Positions 35,591 to 48,315 of a DNA stretch of 64,000 bases are shown here, piece after piece. Both the position numbers and the translations under genes were made by a program. The DNA lies in contig WBMW01005278.1 in the NCBI GenBank assembly GCA_013396635.1, positions 868,355-932,354 of the forward strand. Reading direction: 5' to 3'. This DNA comes from Penelope pileata. Lineage: Eukaryota > Chordata > Aves > Galliformes > Cracidae. How positions within the stretch are numbered: position 1 is the first letter of the stretch; every line of letters starts with the position of its first letter. Under the pieces are notes generated by a model. It had not been told where the DNA came from. It made no database searches and worked only from the letters and a program-made list of their open reading frames with translations.

Positions 35591-36814
35591 CCCAAACAAT
35601 AAAAACAAAAAGAAAACAAAAAATAACGTGCATCCATCCCAGCTGTACTGGTGCTTGCAGATACAGCACTTAGTGGAACTGTGTGTAGTGAGAAGGAAAA
35701 AAATTGCTATTAATTCCTTCATAGCTGGAAGTCAACCTCTGCTAGTGAAGACCAACAGGTCAGACTCATCCTTCAGGTCCTCAAAAACCAACGAACCAAC
35801 CAACAACAATGAACAAGCACAAACCTCAAATCTTTAATTCTATCAAATTGGAATTAGTGTTGCAGTGCAGCAAGACCCATCAGTAGGTGTGTGGCTTCTT
35901 CAGAGCAAAGAACCAGCCTCTGCATTGTGTTGCTCGTGGTCACATTTCTGTGCTCTGAACTCATGGCAAAGTACAGGATTTCCAGTTGGCACATTTTCCT
36001 TTGTGGATCCTGATGTAAAGGGTACCTGCACCTTGCAACACGTGGTGGTTTGTACAATAGCAGGACACTGTGTTACAAGCATTTAAAAATGCATTCAGAC
36101 TTCCATACAGTATTTTAGTATCACATATTCACTAAAGAATTTTTCATGCCCAGATGTTGCTTCTCTCAAAAATAGAAGGGATACACATCAGTAAGAGTGA
36201 CTCATCTCTACTCTTCCATGAAATTACTTCTGCACAATATACCCTTTTCAAAGATGCACTGCAAAGCAAAGCAGAGCAGTGTTCGGTCATTGCCCAGAGC
36301 ACAGCTCCAACGAGGAGCCGTGACTTTGCACCTCAGCTCCTGCTGCCTGGATTCTGTGCACGGGCACTGCCCTTGTCGCGCTTCTGAAATTGACTGATCC
36401 CTGGGAAAATCTCTCTTTTCCTGCCAGCCAAACTGACAGAATGCTAAACTGCAGCAGCATACCATGGGGCAAGGGCCACAGCACGGTTTGAACACTGATG
36501 TAAATCCTCCACCAGTTTCTAGTTAGAAGCACGCAACAACTCACACGGGTGTCCGGGACCTGCCAGGGCTCCATCACACAGCAGGAATGAGCTGGGAGCT
36601 CTTTTTCCAAGGGATATTCACAGTGGGTCACACAGGCTGATGAGTAACTTTGCCAAACTGACTGCCCAAGGAATTCCTGACTGGTTTTAAGCCTAGAAAA
36701 GACACCAGACCATTTGGGCTGACCTGTTGGGTAGCACACCACATTCACGTCTGTGCTGCTGCTCCTGTGCAGAGCCCAGCTCTGTGTCCAACCACAGCAC
36801 ACGTCCACAGGATC
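35591..36814. other. unique non-coding stretch
   Basis: No recognised repeat. A minus-strand frame of 173 codons (36287-36808) lacks any recognisable motif. Confidence 0.4.
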
Positions 36815-36845
36815 ACATCACAGAATTATATCATAGAATGGCCGT
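36815..36845 (-). mobile_element. possible CR1 tail scrap
   Basis: CACATCACAGAATTATATCATAGAATGG resembles the reversed CR1 tail with its first adjacent bases. Nothing CR1-like follows, so it is either a very short truncated insertion or chance. Confidence 0.3.
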
Positions 36846-37539
36846 CAATGGTGTCTTTGGCAGGAACTTGTTTCCTTTTACCAGTTTTTCATTATTTTTC
36901 CATGACCCACACTTGCTCCTTTAGTTCCGTAGCACATCAGACCTTGACCATTGTTTTAAAATTCCTCCGGCATTGCAAACTTTATTTTATTTACTTGTTT
37001 TCTTAGTTAATAAATTGTTTCACCAAAAATACCCTCAATCAGTTGTTTTCGCTCTTCTGGGAGCCAACTATCCAGTTCTGTCGATACAAAACTATGTTTT
37101 ATTTGCAGGTACTGCACAGCCCGGGAAAGGACAATAACTCCTCACTAAATGAGTGCACCTGTTTCTCTCCAAGCAAAACCCTGAAGCAGCTCACAGACAC
37201 CACTATCAGCAACCTTTTTGCTTCCATCTGGTAACAAGACAACTTTGCTCTCAGGATTTCTTTTATTACGATGAAGAGGAAGCAAAAGGTGGTTGGTGAA
37301 GGCCAGCAGAAGAGCTGGCATTAAGCTGAGAGCAGCAATACACCCTAACAGGGCATACATGAGATGGAACAGCCTTAAAAGCCTAAAAGCTATGAAAACT
37401 CACTCAGCATCCTGAAATACACAGAGATAAAAGGATGCACTCGGAAGAGACGGTCTCGTTCACAGCAGCTCGCAATCCAAGTACCCTACCATAACCATGC
37501 ACTGACAAGGGCTGCACTCCAAAGCCCAGCATGCCACGG
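36846..37539. other. unique non-coding stretch
   Basis: A T-rich acceptor-like site TTTTATTTGCAG ends at 37108 and is followed by 41 open codons to a TAA at 37232-37234. The opposite strand (37360 down to 37145) has a 71-codon frame with a hydrophobic stretch. Neither is recognised and both are treated as chance. Confidence 0.3.
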
Positions 37540-37900
37540 CCCTGGCTGAGCACCACGGCCATCTCAGGAAGCAGCCAGTGCCTTTGTGCCAACCCTGGGG
37601 GCTGCGGGCTGCGCACTCGCCCCCCTCCAGCTGCAGGCCCAGAGCCAGCTGCAGCCCGAGGCCGTGGGGCAGCTTTGGCAGGGCCCGGTGCCTCCATGGG
37701 GCCCAGGCCCAGTGCCCACCTCCCCGCCACCTGCTCCTGCTGCCCCCCTCTCCTCCAGAGCTGCTGGATTGGGCAGCTGTGTCCTTCCTTCCCCAATCTG
37801 ACTCCTGCAGTCTCAGCCCCACAGCCCTGAGCACAGGCAGGCCCAGCCCCAGGCCGCGTGCCAGCCGGAGCAGGTAGGGGCAATGCTGCAGTGCGGGTGC
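37540..37900. other. GC-rich island, unassigned
   Basis: An abrupt GC-rich block with many C- and G-runs and a modest number of CpGs (GGGCTGCGCACTCGCC, GCCCGAGGCCGTGG, AGGCCGCGTGCCAGCCGG), flanked by AT-rich DNA. All six frames are open for long distances, so no coding inference is safe. It could be a small CpG island, a GC-rich exon or a decayed repeat. Confidence 0.4.
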
Positions 37901-39939
37901 TGTGACCCAGCGTGTTCCACGTTCTGTGCTCCAGAGCGGAGTCCTAGTGAGAGCAAACACCACGCACAGAGCTGAGCTCTTCTTGCTGCGCTTACTTTTA
38001 CCTTCAGGTGTTTTTGGCTAGGCAGGCGTTATTGCAAGAATAGCAGTAACTACTTACAATCCTCTCTCAGCATCATCAAAAAAAAAAAAAAAAATTCACA
38101 ATAGACATTTCTCTTTATGGATCTATATAATTTATGTGTATATATATATGGCATATTCTGCTCTTTTTTTAAAAAAAAAAAACCTTAATTCCTCAGGACT
38201 CCAGTTGCAATGTTTCTTTTTCTACTCTCTTTAAGAAATAAAAATTTATAAGGCTTTAACAGCAGAGGTTCTGATGGTAAATGCCACCCAGCAAGGCTCG
38301 GCTGCTTAACGCTGAAGCTATTAACACATACGCCTCTTCACAGCACCCTGCCCACTTCCCCTTGCTGGGTGCACAGAGACATTAGAAGCAGAAAGAAGGC
38401 TTCTGAGCATCCCCCAGCCCCATGGTGCTGCTTCTGCCTATTCCCATCCGTTTGTTCAAATGGCCTCGGGGCCACAAAACTCTCTCTGTAGCTCAAGGAG
38501 GTAAATGTTGATTTTCGGTGAAATGTCTCCTGTGGCTCACAGCCCTATAGCAAAGGCACTTTATTATTTATTCTGTTAAGCAAAATAAAGTTATTGTGAG
38601 ATAGCAGTGGAAAACGTACACTATTTTTATTTTAAACACAGTTTTGTTATCCCTCGGTGCTCAGCAGCTCCTGAACTTTTTGCTGCTTAGCACTTAACTC
38701 CGGCAGGCTGCCCACTGGGTCCCCAAAGCACGGTGAGATTGCACAGACTGCAGTTCCCCCAAAGAGCTGCACTCTTTTCTAGGTGAATTCCATGACTTGG
38801 TTTGCATTTGTGCAGCATTCAGCACCGTTGCTCCGCTGGGCTGTGCTGCCAGTGCTTGCTGCCATTTGTGCCACGGCTTCCAGCAGCGATGATGTGCTGG
38901 ATGCCCAGCAGCAGGGACGGGGCCAGCTGTGCCAGCAGCTGATGGGCAATACCCGAGCAAACATACACACTGCCACGGGCACTCAGAACAAATCTGGCTA
39001 CTAGCGAGGTGACTGGAAACCACCACATGCATCTGTGATAACCTGATTGCTAACAGGTTTTAAAAAAATAAACCTTACAGAAGTAGACACTCAGCCAGTG
39101 ACTTCCACCGCCTGCAAGCCATTCCTTGGAACAAATTATGTGTAAAACTGCAAAAATGCACAACTTTTTAGTTTTATAAGGAGTAGCGAAAGTGAAAGGT
39201 AGTTCAAATCATTAATTTTCTGAAGCTTCAAAAACAGTTGAGCACGCTTGGTAGGATCAGAACCATTACAGTGCATAAATTGCAATGGAGCAACATCCTC
39301 ATCATGCAAGCAGCACCTTCCTTGTATTATATTCATTCTTGATTTCTGATGCTAAATTGATCTCATCTCCACTGAAAATCTGAAAAGTTGCCAGAGCACT
39401 AACCGAGGAACTCCTGACTTGCAAGAAACATCTGATCAGTATCTCTGACCCTAAGGCACCCAACTCTCTGCTGGGCTTTGAACAGGAAACTCAGAGGGGT
39501 AAACTTCTCCTTCCCATTGATAAATCAATCTCATTCTCTAACTGCCACTCCCCCCCGAACTCTGGCTGGCAGTGCTTACGAGGCTCAGAAGCAGAACCTG
39601 GCAAGCTCTCTGAATCACAAGCGTTCTTCTAATGCTTTCTCTATGCATTTTCCTATTAATCTCTGTAACCCCCACTCAAGTGTTGTGGTATTGCAGGTAT
39701 TTTGCAGCTTGACCTTTACACCTGCCCACTACTGACCAAAATATAACACTAACTCAAAATTCCATTCTTTCACAGAGGAGGAATCTGCCTGGTTAATTGG
39801 GAAGAAATTATGCTGCTGGAGTAACTGGCTGCAGGTGCTTGTTACAAGGCAGATATTAGAACATCCTAATCCCTTTTCAGAAGAGCCACGGAACCATCAT
39901 TTACGAAGGCAGTGCTCTTTTAACTAGTTGTAATGATGA
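37901..39939. other. unique non-coding stretch with homopolymers
   Basis: A17 at 38078-38094, a short TA run at 38139-38149 and T7A12 at 38164-38182. The rest is mixed unique DNA with no exon recognised. Confidence 0.45.
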
Positions 39940-40175
39940 GGGATTGCGTTCAGAGCTCGCACGATAAGATGCCTGAAGGAGTTTGTCCAATTACAAACAG
40001 ATTATGCGTGCAGCGTTAGGGCAATGCCACTCTATCAGGAGCGATGGAAGATCGAGGGAAGGCTATCAGCACCTCGCCAATACAAAACACTGCGGCTTGC
40101 ACCGCTGAGGGCTGATGATTAATAAGAGGTCCAAGTCTGAAGTTGTAATTATGGCTTTCTAGAAGTTCTTAGAAT
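39940..40175. other. candidate conserved non-coding element
   Basis: Repeat-free DNA with isolated CpGs inside otherwise AT-leaning sequence (GGATTGCGTTCAG, ATTATGCGTGCAGCG, GATCGAGGG), GATAAG at 39964, TGATGATTAATAAG at 40114 and TTGTAATTATGG at 40143. Retained CpGs with homeodomain and GATA cores are often seen in conserved enhancers. This is inference only. Confidence 0.28.
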
Positions 40176-40339
40176 TGCTCATTCTAAGAAAAAGTATAAA
40201 CATTGGAAGAAAACTGGTGCAACTGCCACACTGCGGGAGCATTAAATTGCAGCCCTGTGCTGCTCTCCACTGCCTGCTGGTAGCCATGGACCCGTGCAGG
40301 GACTCAGGTGCAGAGATATACCCTTGTCTTCCAGAGCAA

Positions 40340-40515
40340 CATTTCGCTGCTCAGGTGATGAAGCACTGGCACAGGCTGCCCAGAGAGGTTGTGGAGTCTC
40401 CTTCCTGGAGATCTTCAATAGCAACCCGGACACGGCTGGGGCAGCTGACTCGAGGTGGCCCTGCTGGAGCAGGATGACCTCCAGGCATCCCTCCCAGCCC
40501 CAGCCTTCCTGTGAT
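40340..40515 (+). mobile_element. CR1 LINE 3' fragment (older subtype)
   Basis: GATGAAGCACTGGCACAGGC, TGCCCAGAGAGGTTGTGGAG, CTCCTTCCTGGAGATCTTCA, AACCCGGACACGGCTGGG, GAGGTGGCCCTGCTGGAGCA and GGATGACCTCCAGGCATCCC follow the CR1 subtype with the GGTGGCCCTGCTTGAGCAGG phrase. The tail is reduced to TTCCTGTGATG. Confidence 0.88.
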
Positions 40516-42848
40516 GTATCTGCTGGTAACCGAGTTCCATCCTATGGCATGGGAGAGAATAAGGTGAAAAGCATTTCTTACTGCAGCCTGTCTTCCTAAG
40601 GAACCACAGATCTGTGTTTGACCATACAATCAATTCAGCCATACCTTCTTGTTTCCAGCAGCATGGAAGACCTAGATTCCAATTTTGGATCAGTTCCCTT
40701 CCCAGAAGATAATTCTCTGTACATTTACAAGATTGCAGTGCTTTACAGAAAGGACCACACATTCCCTGAGAGCCACAATGCATTTGCTACCATGGCATCA
40801 GATTCGAAAGGAAATCTGCAGGTTACAGCTTGCATGTTGCTGTTAGTGCAGAATATTGTTATCGTAGGAATAAAGAGATGGCCCTCATATGCCTTCTGGC
40901 ACACTCTTCCAAAACTTTTTCAAACTAGAGGAAAGCTTTCAGCTTTGGGAGAGCTTTGTTTGCTTCCTTCTGTCGCTCCCTGGTGGTTGCAGCCGTGGTG
41001 GGAGCTGGTTCTCCCACCAAATGCCTTGAACTACAGACGCTGCCCCACACCCGGCAGCACCTCCCAGGGATGTTCGACAGAGACCTGGAGCAGGGGCTGC
41101 CACGGGCTGCTGACAGCTTCCTCTGCTGCAGCACTGCTGTACGTATATCAGTAGAACAGATAACTCCAGGAATTCCCTAACCTGATACATCCCCAGAGCG
41201 GTCAGTTTTCAAAACTTAGATGCAAGCTGGGAAAGAGGCAAAAACTTCAGACTCAAAGCTTTGTCTGTAGTTGTATGGGGTCAGCTGGTCTGGTACTGCT
41301 AAGCCCATGGAAGTGCATGAAATCTTGGTCAGCCAGCTACAGCAAGTGAGAGTTACATTCCCATGTGTGTGATCTCCAAGAACAGAAGCAGACGTCCAAG
41401 ACCCCACAATCCCCGAAACATAGACAAGTATTTCTAACTTTGAAACTCTCTCAGTGAACCCACTGATCCCATATTCCCTGCATCCAGCATTGCCTAATAC
41501 GACAACAAATGTTAGATGTCAAGAGGTATTGACCATCAAGACTCCGGGGGTCATTTGACCCCACCCCAGGTTACCCGTGGGGCACTGCCAGCAAGGACAG
41601 AGCACGGGCACTTACAGCCTCCCACCACACTGCTCCAACCACGCTTTTGTTTCCCTGTAGGGATTACTTTGGAACACCAAGCACGTTGGAGGGAATTTCT
41701 TCTAATGTGTACATTAAATACTCAAAGATGGTGTTTTAAACGGGGCTAGCTCAAAATACTAAGCTGATATCATTACAAGTACTGTGCAGCAACTGCACAA
41801 CAGTGATTCAGAAAGGCAGGTAAATAATCACTGGCAGCCATGCCTACATGCACACAGCTCACAGACCCTTGTCTAAATCTGCCTGCTTCTTGAGTGCTAA
41901 TTTCTTAGCAGTTCTTGATAGTTGGGTTTTCTGAATGTCAAAATCAGCTCTGCACAGAAAGCTTTGCACAGCCCTCGCTGCACTCTGCATGCCCTTAGCG
42001 AAAGGAGTTGCATTGCACTGCAGTTTGGCTGGGTGTGAATCAATGAACGCACGCTCAACTGTTCCCCAGTGCTTAATGAAGGCCGTAAAAGCCAGGGAGA
42101 GCTGTAGTACATTCCTATTTGCATATCCATGCTGAATAATGCTGCTCACTTGTGTGTCCTACTGGCCTGCTGTACAGCTCATTGGGAGTACTAAAAAAGA
42201 GAGCTATTTTATTTGTCCAAAACTTGCACACTGAGAACAAAAATGATCCCTCAAGGCTTTTCCTTCCAATAATTAATCTTTCTAAAAGTCTGCACTGATA
42301 AATAAATACATAAGTTTCACAGAGCTGCTGTTCAAGGTCTTCTCTGCCACTCATCCACTGCCCAAGCCCTACTACCTTCTGAAGGTGAATGCTCAGGAAT
42401 ATGCATAATGCACACGCTATCTTTGTTTATCAGTCTCAGCACTGCTCAGGATGTTCCCTTCCTCCCCTTTATGAGCTGTCTCGAAAATCTTTTCAGAGCT
42501 GAGTCTCCAAGAGCAGACATGAAGAAAAGAACCGGCATGCCAGCATCATAAAAACATTAAAGTCCTCTGCGCCAGGTCTGAAGTGTGTGTACAGAGTGCA
42601 AACAAAATCAGAATGTACAGAAAATAGCAGGAGACAGCATTTGCATAGGTTGTTTCCTTGTTTATTGCCTTCTAATGCCTCCCAGGCTCAGGGTACAGCC
42701 TCGGTTGTAATGGGCACGGCAGTAGCCACCTCCACTACACAGAAAGGAAAATGCAGAGTGGTCGCTGCAAGGTCAAACACACCAATGCTAGAGGGCACCC
42801 AAAGCGTCCCTTAGCACTGCAAGTGAACTAGGATAAGATGCGTTATTA
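40516..42848. other. unique non-coding stretch
   Basis: Contains a 178-codon plus-strand frame (40618-41154) and a 96-codon minus-strand frame (41859-42149). Neither has a motif I recognise. The minus-strand frame sits in AT-richer DNA where a chance frame of that size is less expected, so it is mentioned again under findings. Confidence 0.35.
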
Positions 42849-42914
42849 AACTGCATGCTAGTGAACCTCTATACCTGTTTTAATTGCATGCTAGTGAAGC
42901 TCTAAACCTGTTTT
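42849..42914 (+). repeat. 33-bp tandem duplication, two copies
   Basis: Copy 1 at 42849-42881 (AACTGCATGCTAGTGAACC...) and copy 2 at 42882-42914 (AATTGCATGCTAGTGAAGC...) both end in ACCTGTTTT and differ at three positions. The copies abut exactly, so this is a small local duplication that has since diverged by about 9 percent. Confidence 0.92.
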
Positions 42915-44169
42915 TCCAAAATTCCTTTGTCCATGTGTTTATAAAATAGACAGTGTGTGTCATTGCACATTGTTCCTACGAGGCATCACCTCAGGTGCAC
43001 ACCGCTGTGCTGAGCACAGGCCTGGCTCCTCCCCACCCTGCAGCTCACAGCACAGCTCACGCCAAGGCAGAGCCAGCTGGGAAAAGCTGCCAAGGGCAGA
43101 GCCTTGCAGCCATTGGCACCATGATCCCAGACTTCATGAAGCACAGCACAGGCACTGCAGCTCAGCCTGCCAGGGCTTCTGGGCAGGAGCACGCAGCCCT
43201 TGTGCAGTTATTGACGAAGCACTCTGTAGAACTTTTACTGCAAGGAAGATGTGGGGGAGAGCTGAGCACCAAGGACTAAGCAAAGACGCTGAAGATGAGC
43301 TCTTCTCCTTACCCAAACACAACCTGGCAGCACACAGAACACTCAAAAGGGAATTCATTTCACACTGGTTCAGATTATACTGAAAGCCCTCCGACAGGTA
43401 TCGCTGTCAGACCTGTCATCGTGGCCAGAAGGAAACAGCAGCAAAGCTGTGGTCCAGCCATAAACGAGAATTTTGTACTTGTTGAATGTTTCTCAGATAC
43501 CTTCCCACAGTAAAATCAGCAAATCAGAGAGGTTGATTTAAAAGTCTTCCTACGATGCACCAGTATCTCCTCATAGCAGCCTGCAGCTCCATCCTTGACT
43601 CATGTATATCAGCATGCTTCCATGAGTGTTTGCAGGACTTCACTTGAGCTCAGCTGAGGATACCAACCACCATGACCAGCGCAGAACCAGCATCGGCTCA
43701 CAGCAAGTGCGTGCCTCATCCCCCCCTTATTGCACAGCAAATAAATGAGGCTGATCCAGCAGGAGGACAATGAGCTCGAGCTGAATTTGAACGAGGCCCA
43801 GCAAGGCACCGGCTGCAGAGCACACAGCAGCACGGCCAGCACCACCAGCCCTCCCACTGCTGCTACGACTGATGGTGAAAAGAATGGCACTGGAGAGCAA
43901 CCAGCAAATGTCCTGATGATTTGACAGGGCTGGGCTTCAGAAGACTCAATAAATATATTCTTTAGTGAATCCTTGTTTCACACTGCAGTGGTGCTGCAAG
44001 GCCTTACAAGTCATGGCGAGCAGCATCAGCTCCCAGAAGAAGAGCACACCTGGAACACACGTGGCTGCACCAACAGAGGAGGGCTCAGGAGGACTGAAGG
44101 GAAATCATTAGTTTCTGAACACCGCATTGGAGAAATTTGTGCCGACATATTAGTAGGGGGATGTGAGCG
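42915..44169. other. unique non-coding stretch
   Basis: No recognised repeat. The frames of 108 and 142 codons at 42953-43383 overlap each other and have no domain. Confidence 0.4.
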
Positions 44170-44430
44170 GAATTGTTTTAAATGGGAGAGGAACAGGAGA
44201 AGATGCAGAAAAGAGCAACCAAAAGAGTTTCAAGAAAATACCTTCTATGAAGATGTTTGAAGAATTCTGTGTTTCTGTTCACGAAAAGGAAAGTCAAGAG
44301 GGAATGCTATAACTGTGTTAACATTTTCATGGGGAGCAGTGAGTAAGTCCAGAAACCCTCTTGAATCTCATGAAGAAAGGCACAGTAAGTGGAAATGACT
44401 GGAAGCTGAAGGCAGGAAAATTGTAACTGG
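44170..44430 (+). mobile_element. ancient CR1/L3-like LINE relic
   Basis: GAAAAGAGCAACCAAAAGAG, AGTCAAGAGGGAATGCTATA and GGAAATGACTGGAAGCTGAA then GGCAGGAAAATT...AACTGGAA match, in order and loosely, the 3' part of old CR1/L3-type LINEs common across amniotes. The copy is heavily diverged and has no tail. Confidence 0.45.
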
Positions 44431-47400
44431 AACGGGAAGGAGCATGCTCGAGAGGTGCATGAAGGCAGGAAGGGATGCTCCTGGTGAGGGGAATTGCTCA
44501 GTTGTGTGGGATACTAAGGACATGCTGCAGGGAAACTGCTCCTTAAGTGGATTTGCTAATATGGTTACTTTGGGGTATTCCTCTACAAATTTCTCGTGTG
44601 CTTCAAGTTGGGAGGATATGGAAGTTGCTACAGAAGGATGCATAGAACCAAACATACTCTTGGGGCAAAAACAATAGTATAAAAGAAATGCAGAGAAAGT
44701 CTCTTCCCAGGCTGAGATCTTTTCAGCAAATTGTCACTGCACTGTGGTGCTCTGGAGGAGTCCCAGCACCGTGGGGTGGAATTGCACATGGGGAAACCAG
44801 GAGCAGGCGTGTGGGTGCCCCTGCTCGTGAGCAGCCCTCCCTGGCACTGAGGCACCGGCACAGCTCCTGGTGGGGACATGGGACAGGGCGGGAGGGCACG
44901 TGACAGCCCCCACTCCCTGCAATTCGAGTTCTGTGCAGTTTGCTCTGAAATGACACAAATTTGTCGCAGGACTTCGTGCCAAGTTGAGAGTCAGGGGAAA
45001 ACAGGTAATGGTTTGCTCCGTGGCTGGGAATATTCATTTCCACATTGGCCTTCTTTTAGCATTCCGGTCTCACCCCAGCTTTAGGGCAAAGTGACCGCAT
45101 GGAAACTACGTGCTGAAAGATGAAAGAGCAGGCAGGTGATCCAGGATAAAACGGTACGGAAGCATGTGTGTCGGGGAGCATCAGCAGCTACCATAATGAT
45201 ACAGATCCACGAGCAGATGCAGATAAGGGACAAAAAGAATAAATAGCAAGTTTTGAAAGAAAAATTGAGATTTATTCAAGTCATATAATACCATAGCTTT
45301 GTTTCCCTGATAAATCCACAGAGAGTGATGATTCATTTCCAGAGCGTTGCCTGGGCTTTAGCTATGTGATTCCCATTAACGCCACAGCTAAATCCCTGCA
45401 CACCATTCGGAAAGCCCAGGGCCAGAAGTAGGCACGCAGCAACAACACTGCTGTGAGAGACATGAGTTACCAGGTGCTGTCTGTAAGGACTGGAAACATC
45501 TTTTCATGGAAGTGAACTGCAAAAATAGAAGCAGCAGATTGTAGAAGAGGTTTGGTTGACAGCTGTGTGTGAGAATTTCACATCCAGGTCAGGGAGAGGC
45601 CACCAGGAATGCCAAGGGAAGTTAATAGCATGTCTGTCCTGAAAGACATAATTTATTATTCAAATTGGATTTACACTATGGTTTCCTGGAGTCTCTCTGC
45701 TCCTTCCTGAGAACATCAGGTTTGAGACTCAATAGGGAGGTGACGGCTGGTGTGTTGCTGAGGAGCCATTTGGGTTAGGAAACACTGAGTGCGTCCCAGC
45801 AGCATGGAACCCATCTCCCTCCAGGTCGTGCCACCGGCTGCTTTATTGCCTCGTGCAGGCAGCTGCTCATCAAGTCCATAAATCAAGCACCAGTGAAGAG
45901 ATCAAGAAGCATTTTGCACGTTAGCATGCTTCTGCACCACTGGCCTGAGCCAGCAGGACGGTGCTGCTGGTGTGCCAGGCACCTGCCGCTGGTAGAGGGA
46001 TCCAGTATGGCTTAATGACACCAACATTGGCACTCGTACCCTGCACAAAGCAGACAGCAGGCGTGGAGGGTCAAAGGCACCCACTGGAGCTGCTGCTGAT
46101 CTCAAACCAAGATGACACTCCTCAAACTAAGAGCAGACTTGAAAATAAAATTTTCCATTTTTTTCTTAAAAATATTCCAGATGGCGTGAATGATGTTTTC
46201 TTGACATGTGCCTATTTCACCAAAACTTCCTCCGAAATACTCTGACCTCAGAAATTCAGGATCCAACAATGATGTCATGTTTCTTTCATTTTGAAACATC
46301 TCGGTGTTAAAAACTCCGAATTCATAGTGAAAATATTTCAACTTTAAGAGGTTTCAGTTTTCTGAAATCAGCATTTCTAAGGACAATCAATTTCTTCTTA
46401 TATAATTTTCGATGAATTTGAAAATTTTTTTAAAAAAACTTTTTGCTCCAAGTCTTCATTTCATAAAATGCATTCTTCACTGAAACAAATGAGATTTTGG
46501 GATGCCATCTCCACTGTAATGTCACAAGAACCAGCAAAGAGCGATGCCAGAGAGGTGAATGCGAGAGTGATGAGAGAAATTTAATTAGACTTGAAAATGT
46601 TAATGAGAAGTTGTGTATAATACATGAAAAAAGCAGCAGAGATTTCCATAAGAGACATTTCATCAAAGATTTTGTTGCTGACTAATTATAAAAGTAATTA
46701 AAATGGTGTCTGCATGAAGCCCCTATGGGGACAACAACAGGATACGTAGAGGGATGAATGGATAACAGCTTAAAGCAGAGCACTAACCAGAAAGTGAGAG
46801 TAAGGGATCTCCCTTGTTCTAACGAATTTTAGTTAATTGCTGCACCGTTTCAAGCCAAGCTTTTGCACTGGGAAGAAATGTTTAACTCATTGTTTGCATT
46901 TTAGAGGTTAATTTCACATAATTTGTTCTCAAAAATAGCTGCAGATATAGAAAAAAAAGCATGAAAAATGGAGTGCATTAAACAGCTGAAGTATATCATC
47001 CTGTCTATGCCAGAAAAATGAAACTTTGAAGAAGAAAATAGATGAATTTGTTAGATGACTAGGGAAGTGTAGAGGTATTCACAGGACACTCCTGATCATC
47101 CCCTATCGCTTGGGGTAAAAATTCAGCCTGTGAAATGTGGCAGCACGGAATGACAGAGCAAGTGCTACTGCCTACAGGAGGCACAAATGCCTGTGCTGAA
47201 AACGCATTTATCAGAACATGCCTCTGTGGCTCCCCAAAATGGGATGAGAACACAGGGCTGGAGGTGACCAGCCCAAGCCCTGCTTCACATGGGTTTCCCC
47301 AGGAAGGGAAGGGGAAAACTCAGTCACCTGCAGCATTTGCAAACAGAACACATCTACTTCCCTTGCTCTGATAAGCTCCTTAAAGGTTTCCCAGAGATAA

Positions 47401-47712
47401 AAACATATTTAAGCGAATATAATGCATGTCTTGAAAATAGTCTCTACAGGAAACCAAATACTCAACGTGTCATGAAAACGTGTGTCTCTTAAAACCCAGA
47501 GCTATTAATCTGGTCAACGTCAGCCGTACTAAATTCACAGCCTGAGACGTGAAAAGAGAACCATTATGAGAATGACTTTGAATAAATGACTATAGGAAGT
47601 TGGCTTTGGTGGAGGAGGAGCAGGGGCCTGGGCAGTGAACATTGCTCCTGCGAGGCTGCAAGCTCCAGAGTCTGCCACGAGAGTGACTGGGGATGGACTG
47701 GGAATCACTGGG
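44431..47712. other. unique non-coding stretch
   Basis: About 3.3 kb with no clear repeat. The 46130-46480 part is very AT-rich, and 45260-45420 is repeat-free with homeobox-like motifs (ATTTATTCAAG, CCATTAACGCC). No exon is recognised. Confidence 0.4.
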
Positions 47713-47896
47713 CACTCAGAGTGGTGAGGCCCAGTCCCAGCTGCCCAGAGCTGTGGGTGCCCCATCCCTGGAGGTGCCCAAGGCCGTGGATGGGCTCTGG
47801 GCAGCTGAGCTGGGGGGCACCCAGCCCACGGCAGGAGGTTGGAACTGGATGGGCTTTAAGGTCCCTGCCAACCTAAGCCATTCTAAGACTCTCTGG
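47713..47896 (+). mobile_element. CR1 LINE 3' fragment
   Basis: ACTCAGAGTGGTGAGGCCC, GTGGGTGCCCCATCCCTGGA, GGTGCCCAAGGCCGTGGATG, GGCAGGAGGTTGGAACTGGA and TTTAAGGTCCCTGCCAACC, ending in a decayed tail CATTCTAAGACTCTCTGG. The same subtype is seen inverted at 56977-57335. Confidence 0.92.
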
Positions 47897-48315
47897 TAGA
47901 ACAGAGCACGTATGATGGTAGCAAGGGGAAGATGGGCCTTGAGTGATCAAACTGGGAGATGGGCTGTTTCTACCATCTGAATAGACAGACCTGTGTCATT
48001 TTCTAATTGATAACAACAAAAACATCTGGCTTTACTTTAAGGGAAAAGACGATCAACAATTTTATAAGAAATTAAAGGGAAGAATTACTACCAGGCAAGA
48101 GTTGCAGGAGAAATTAGCAGTAAACACATTTATGTTGAGGTACCCTACAGAGCAATTTTCTGTATCTGTGTTGTCGTATTTCAGAAGTCCTAACAATGAG
48201 CCTAGTGAAGCAAAATAAAATTGAGGACATAAACATGGGGCTCCCCAAGGCACTCTGTGGTGTTTAAGTCTGCCTGAGTGAGAGGTGAGTCTCTGGAAGC
48301 CCTACATCATAGCAA

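Noticed and set aside
37109..37360. Acceptor-like site with 41 open codons, and an opposite-strand frame with a hydrophobic segment
   Set aside because: Neither peptide is recognised, the two overlap on opposite strands, and no supporting donor or partner exon is visible.
40618..41154. 178-codon plus-strand ORF
   Set aside because: No recognised family, and the composition changes midway, with a Trp/Leu/Pro-rich second half; likely chance.
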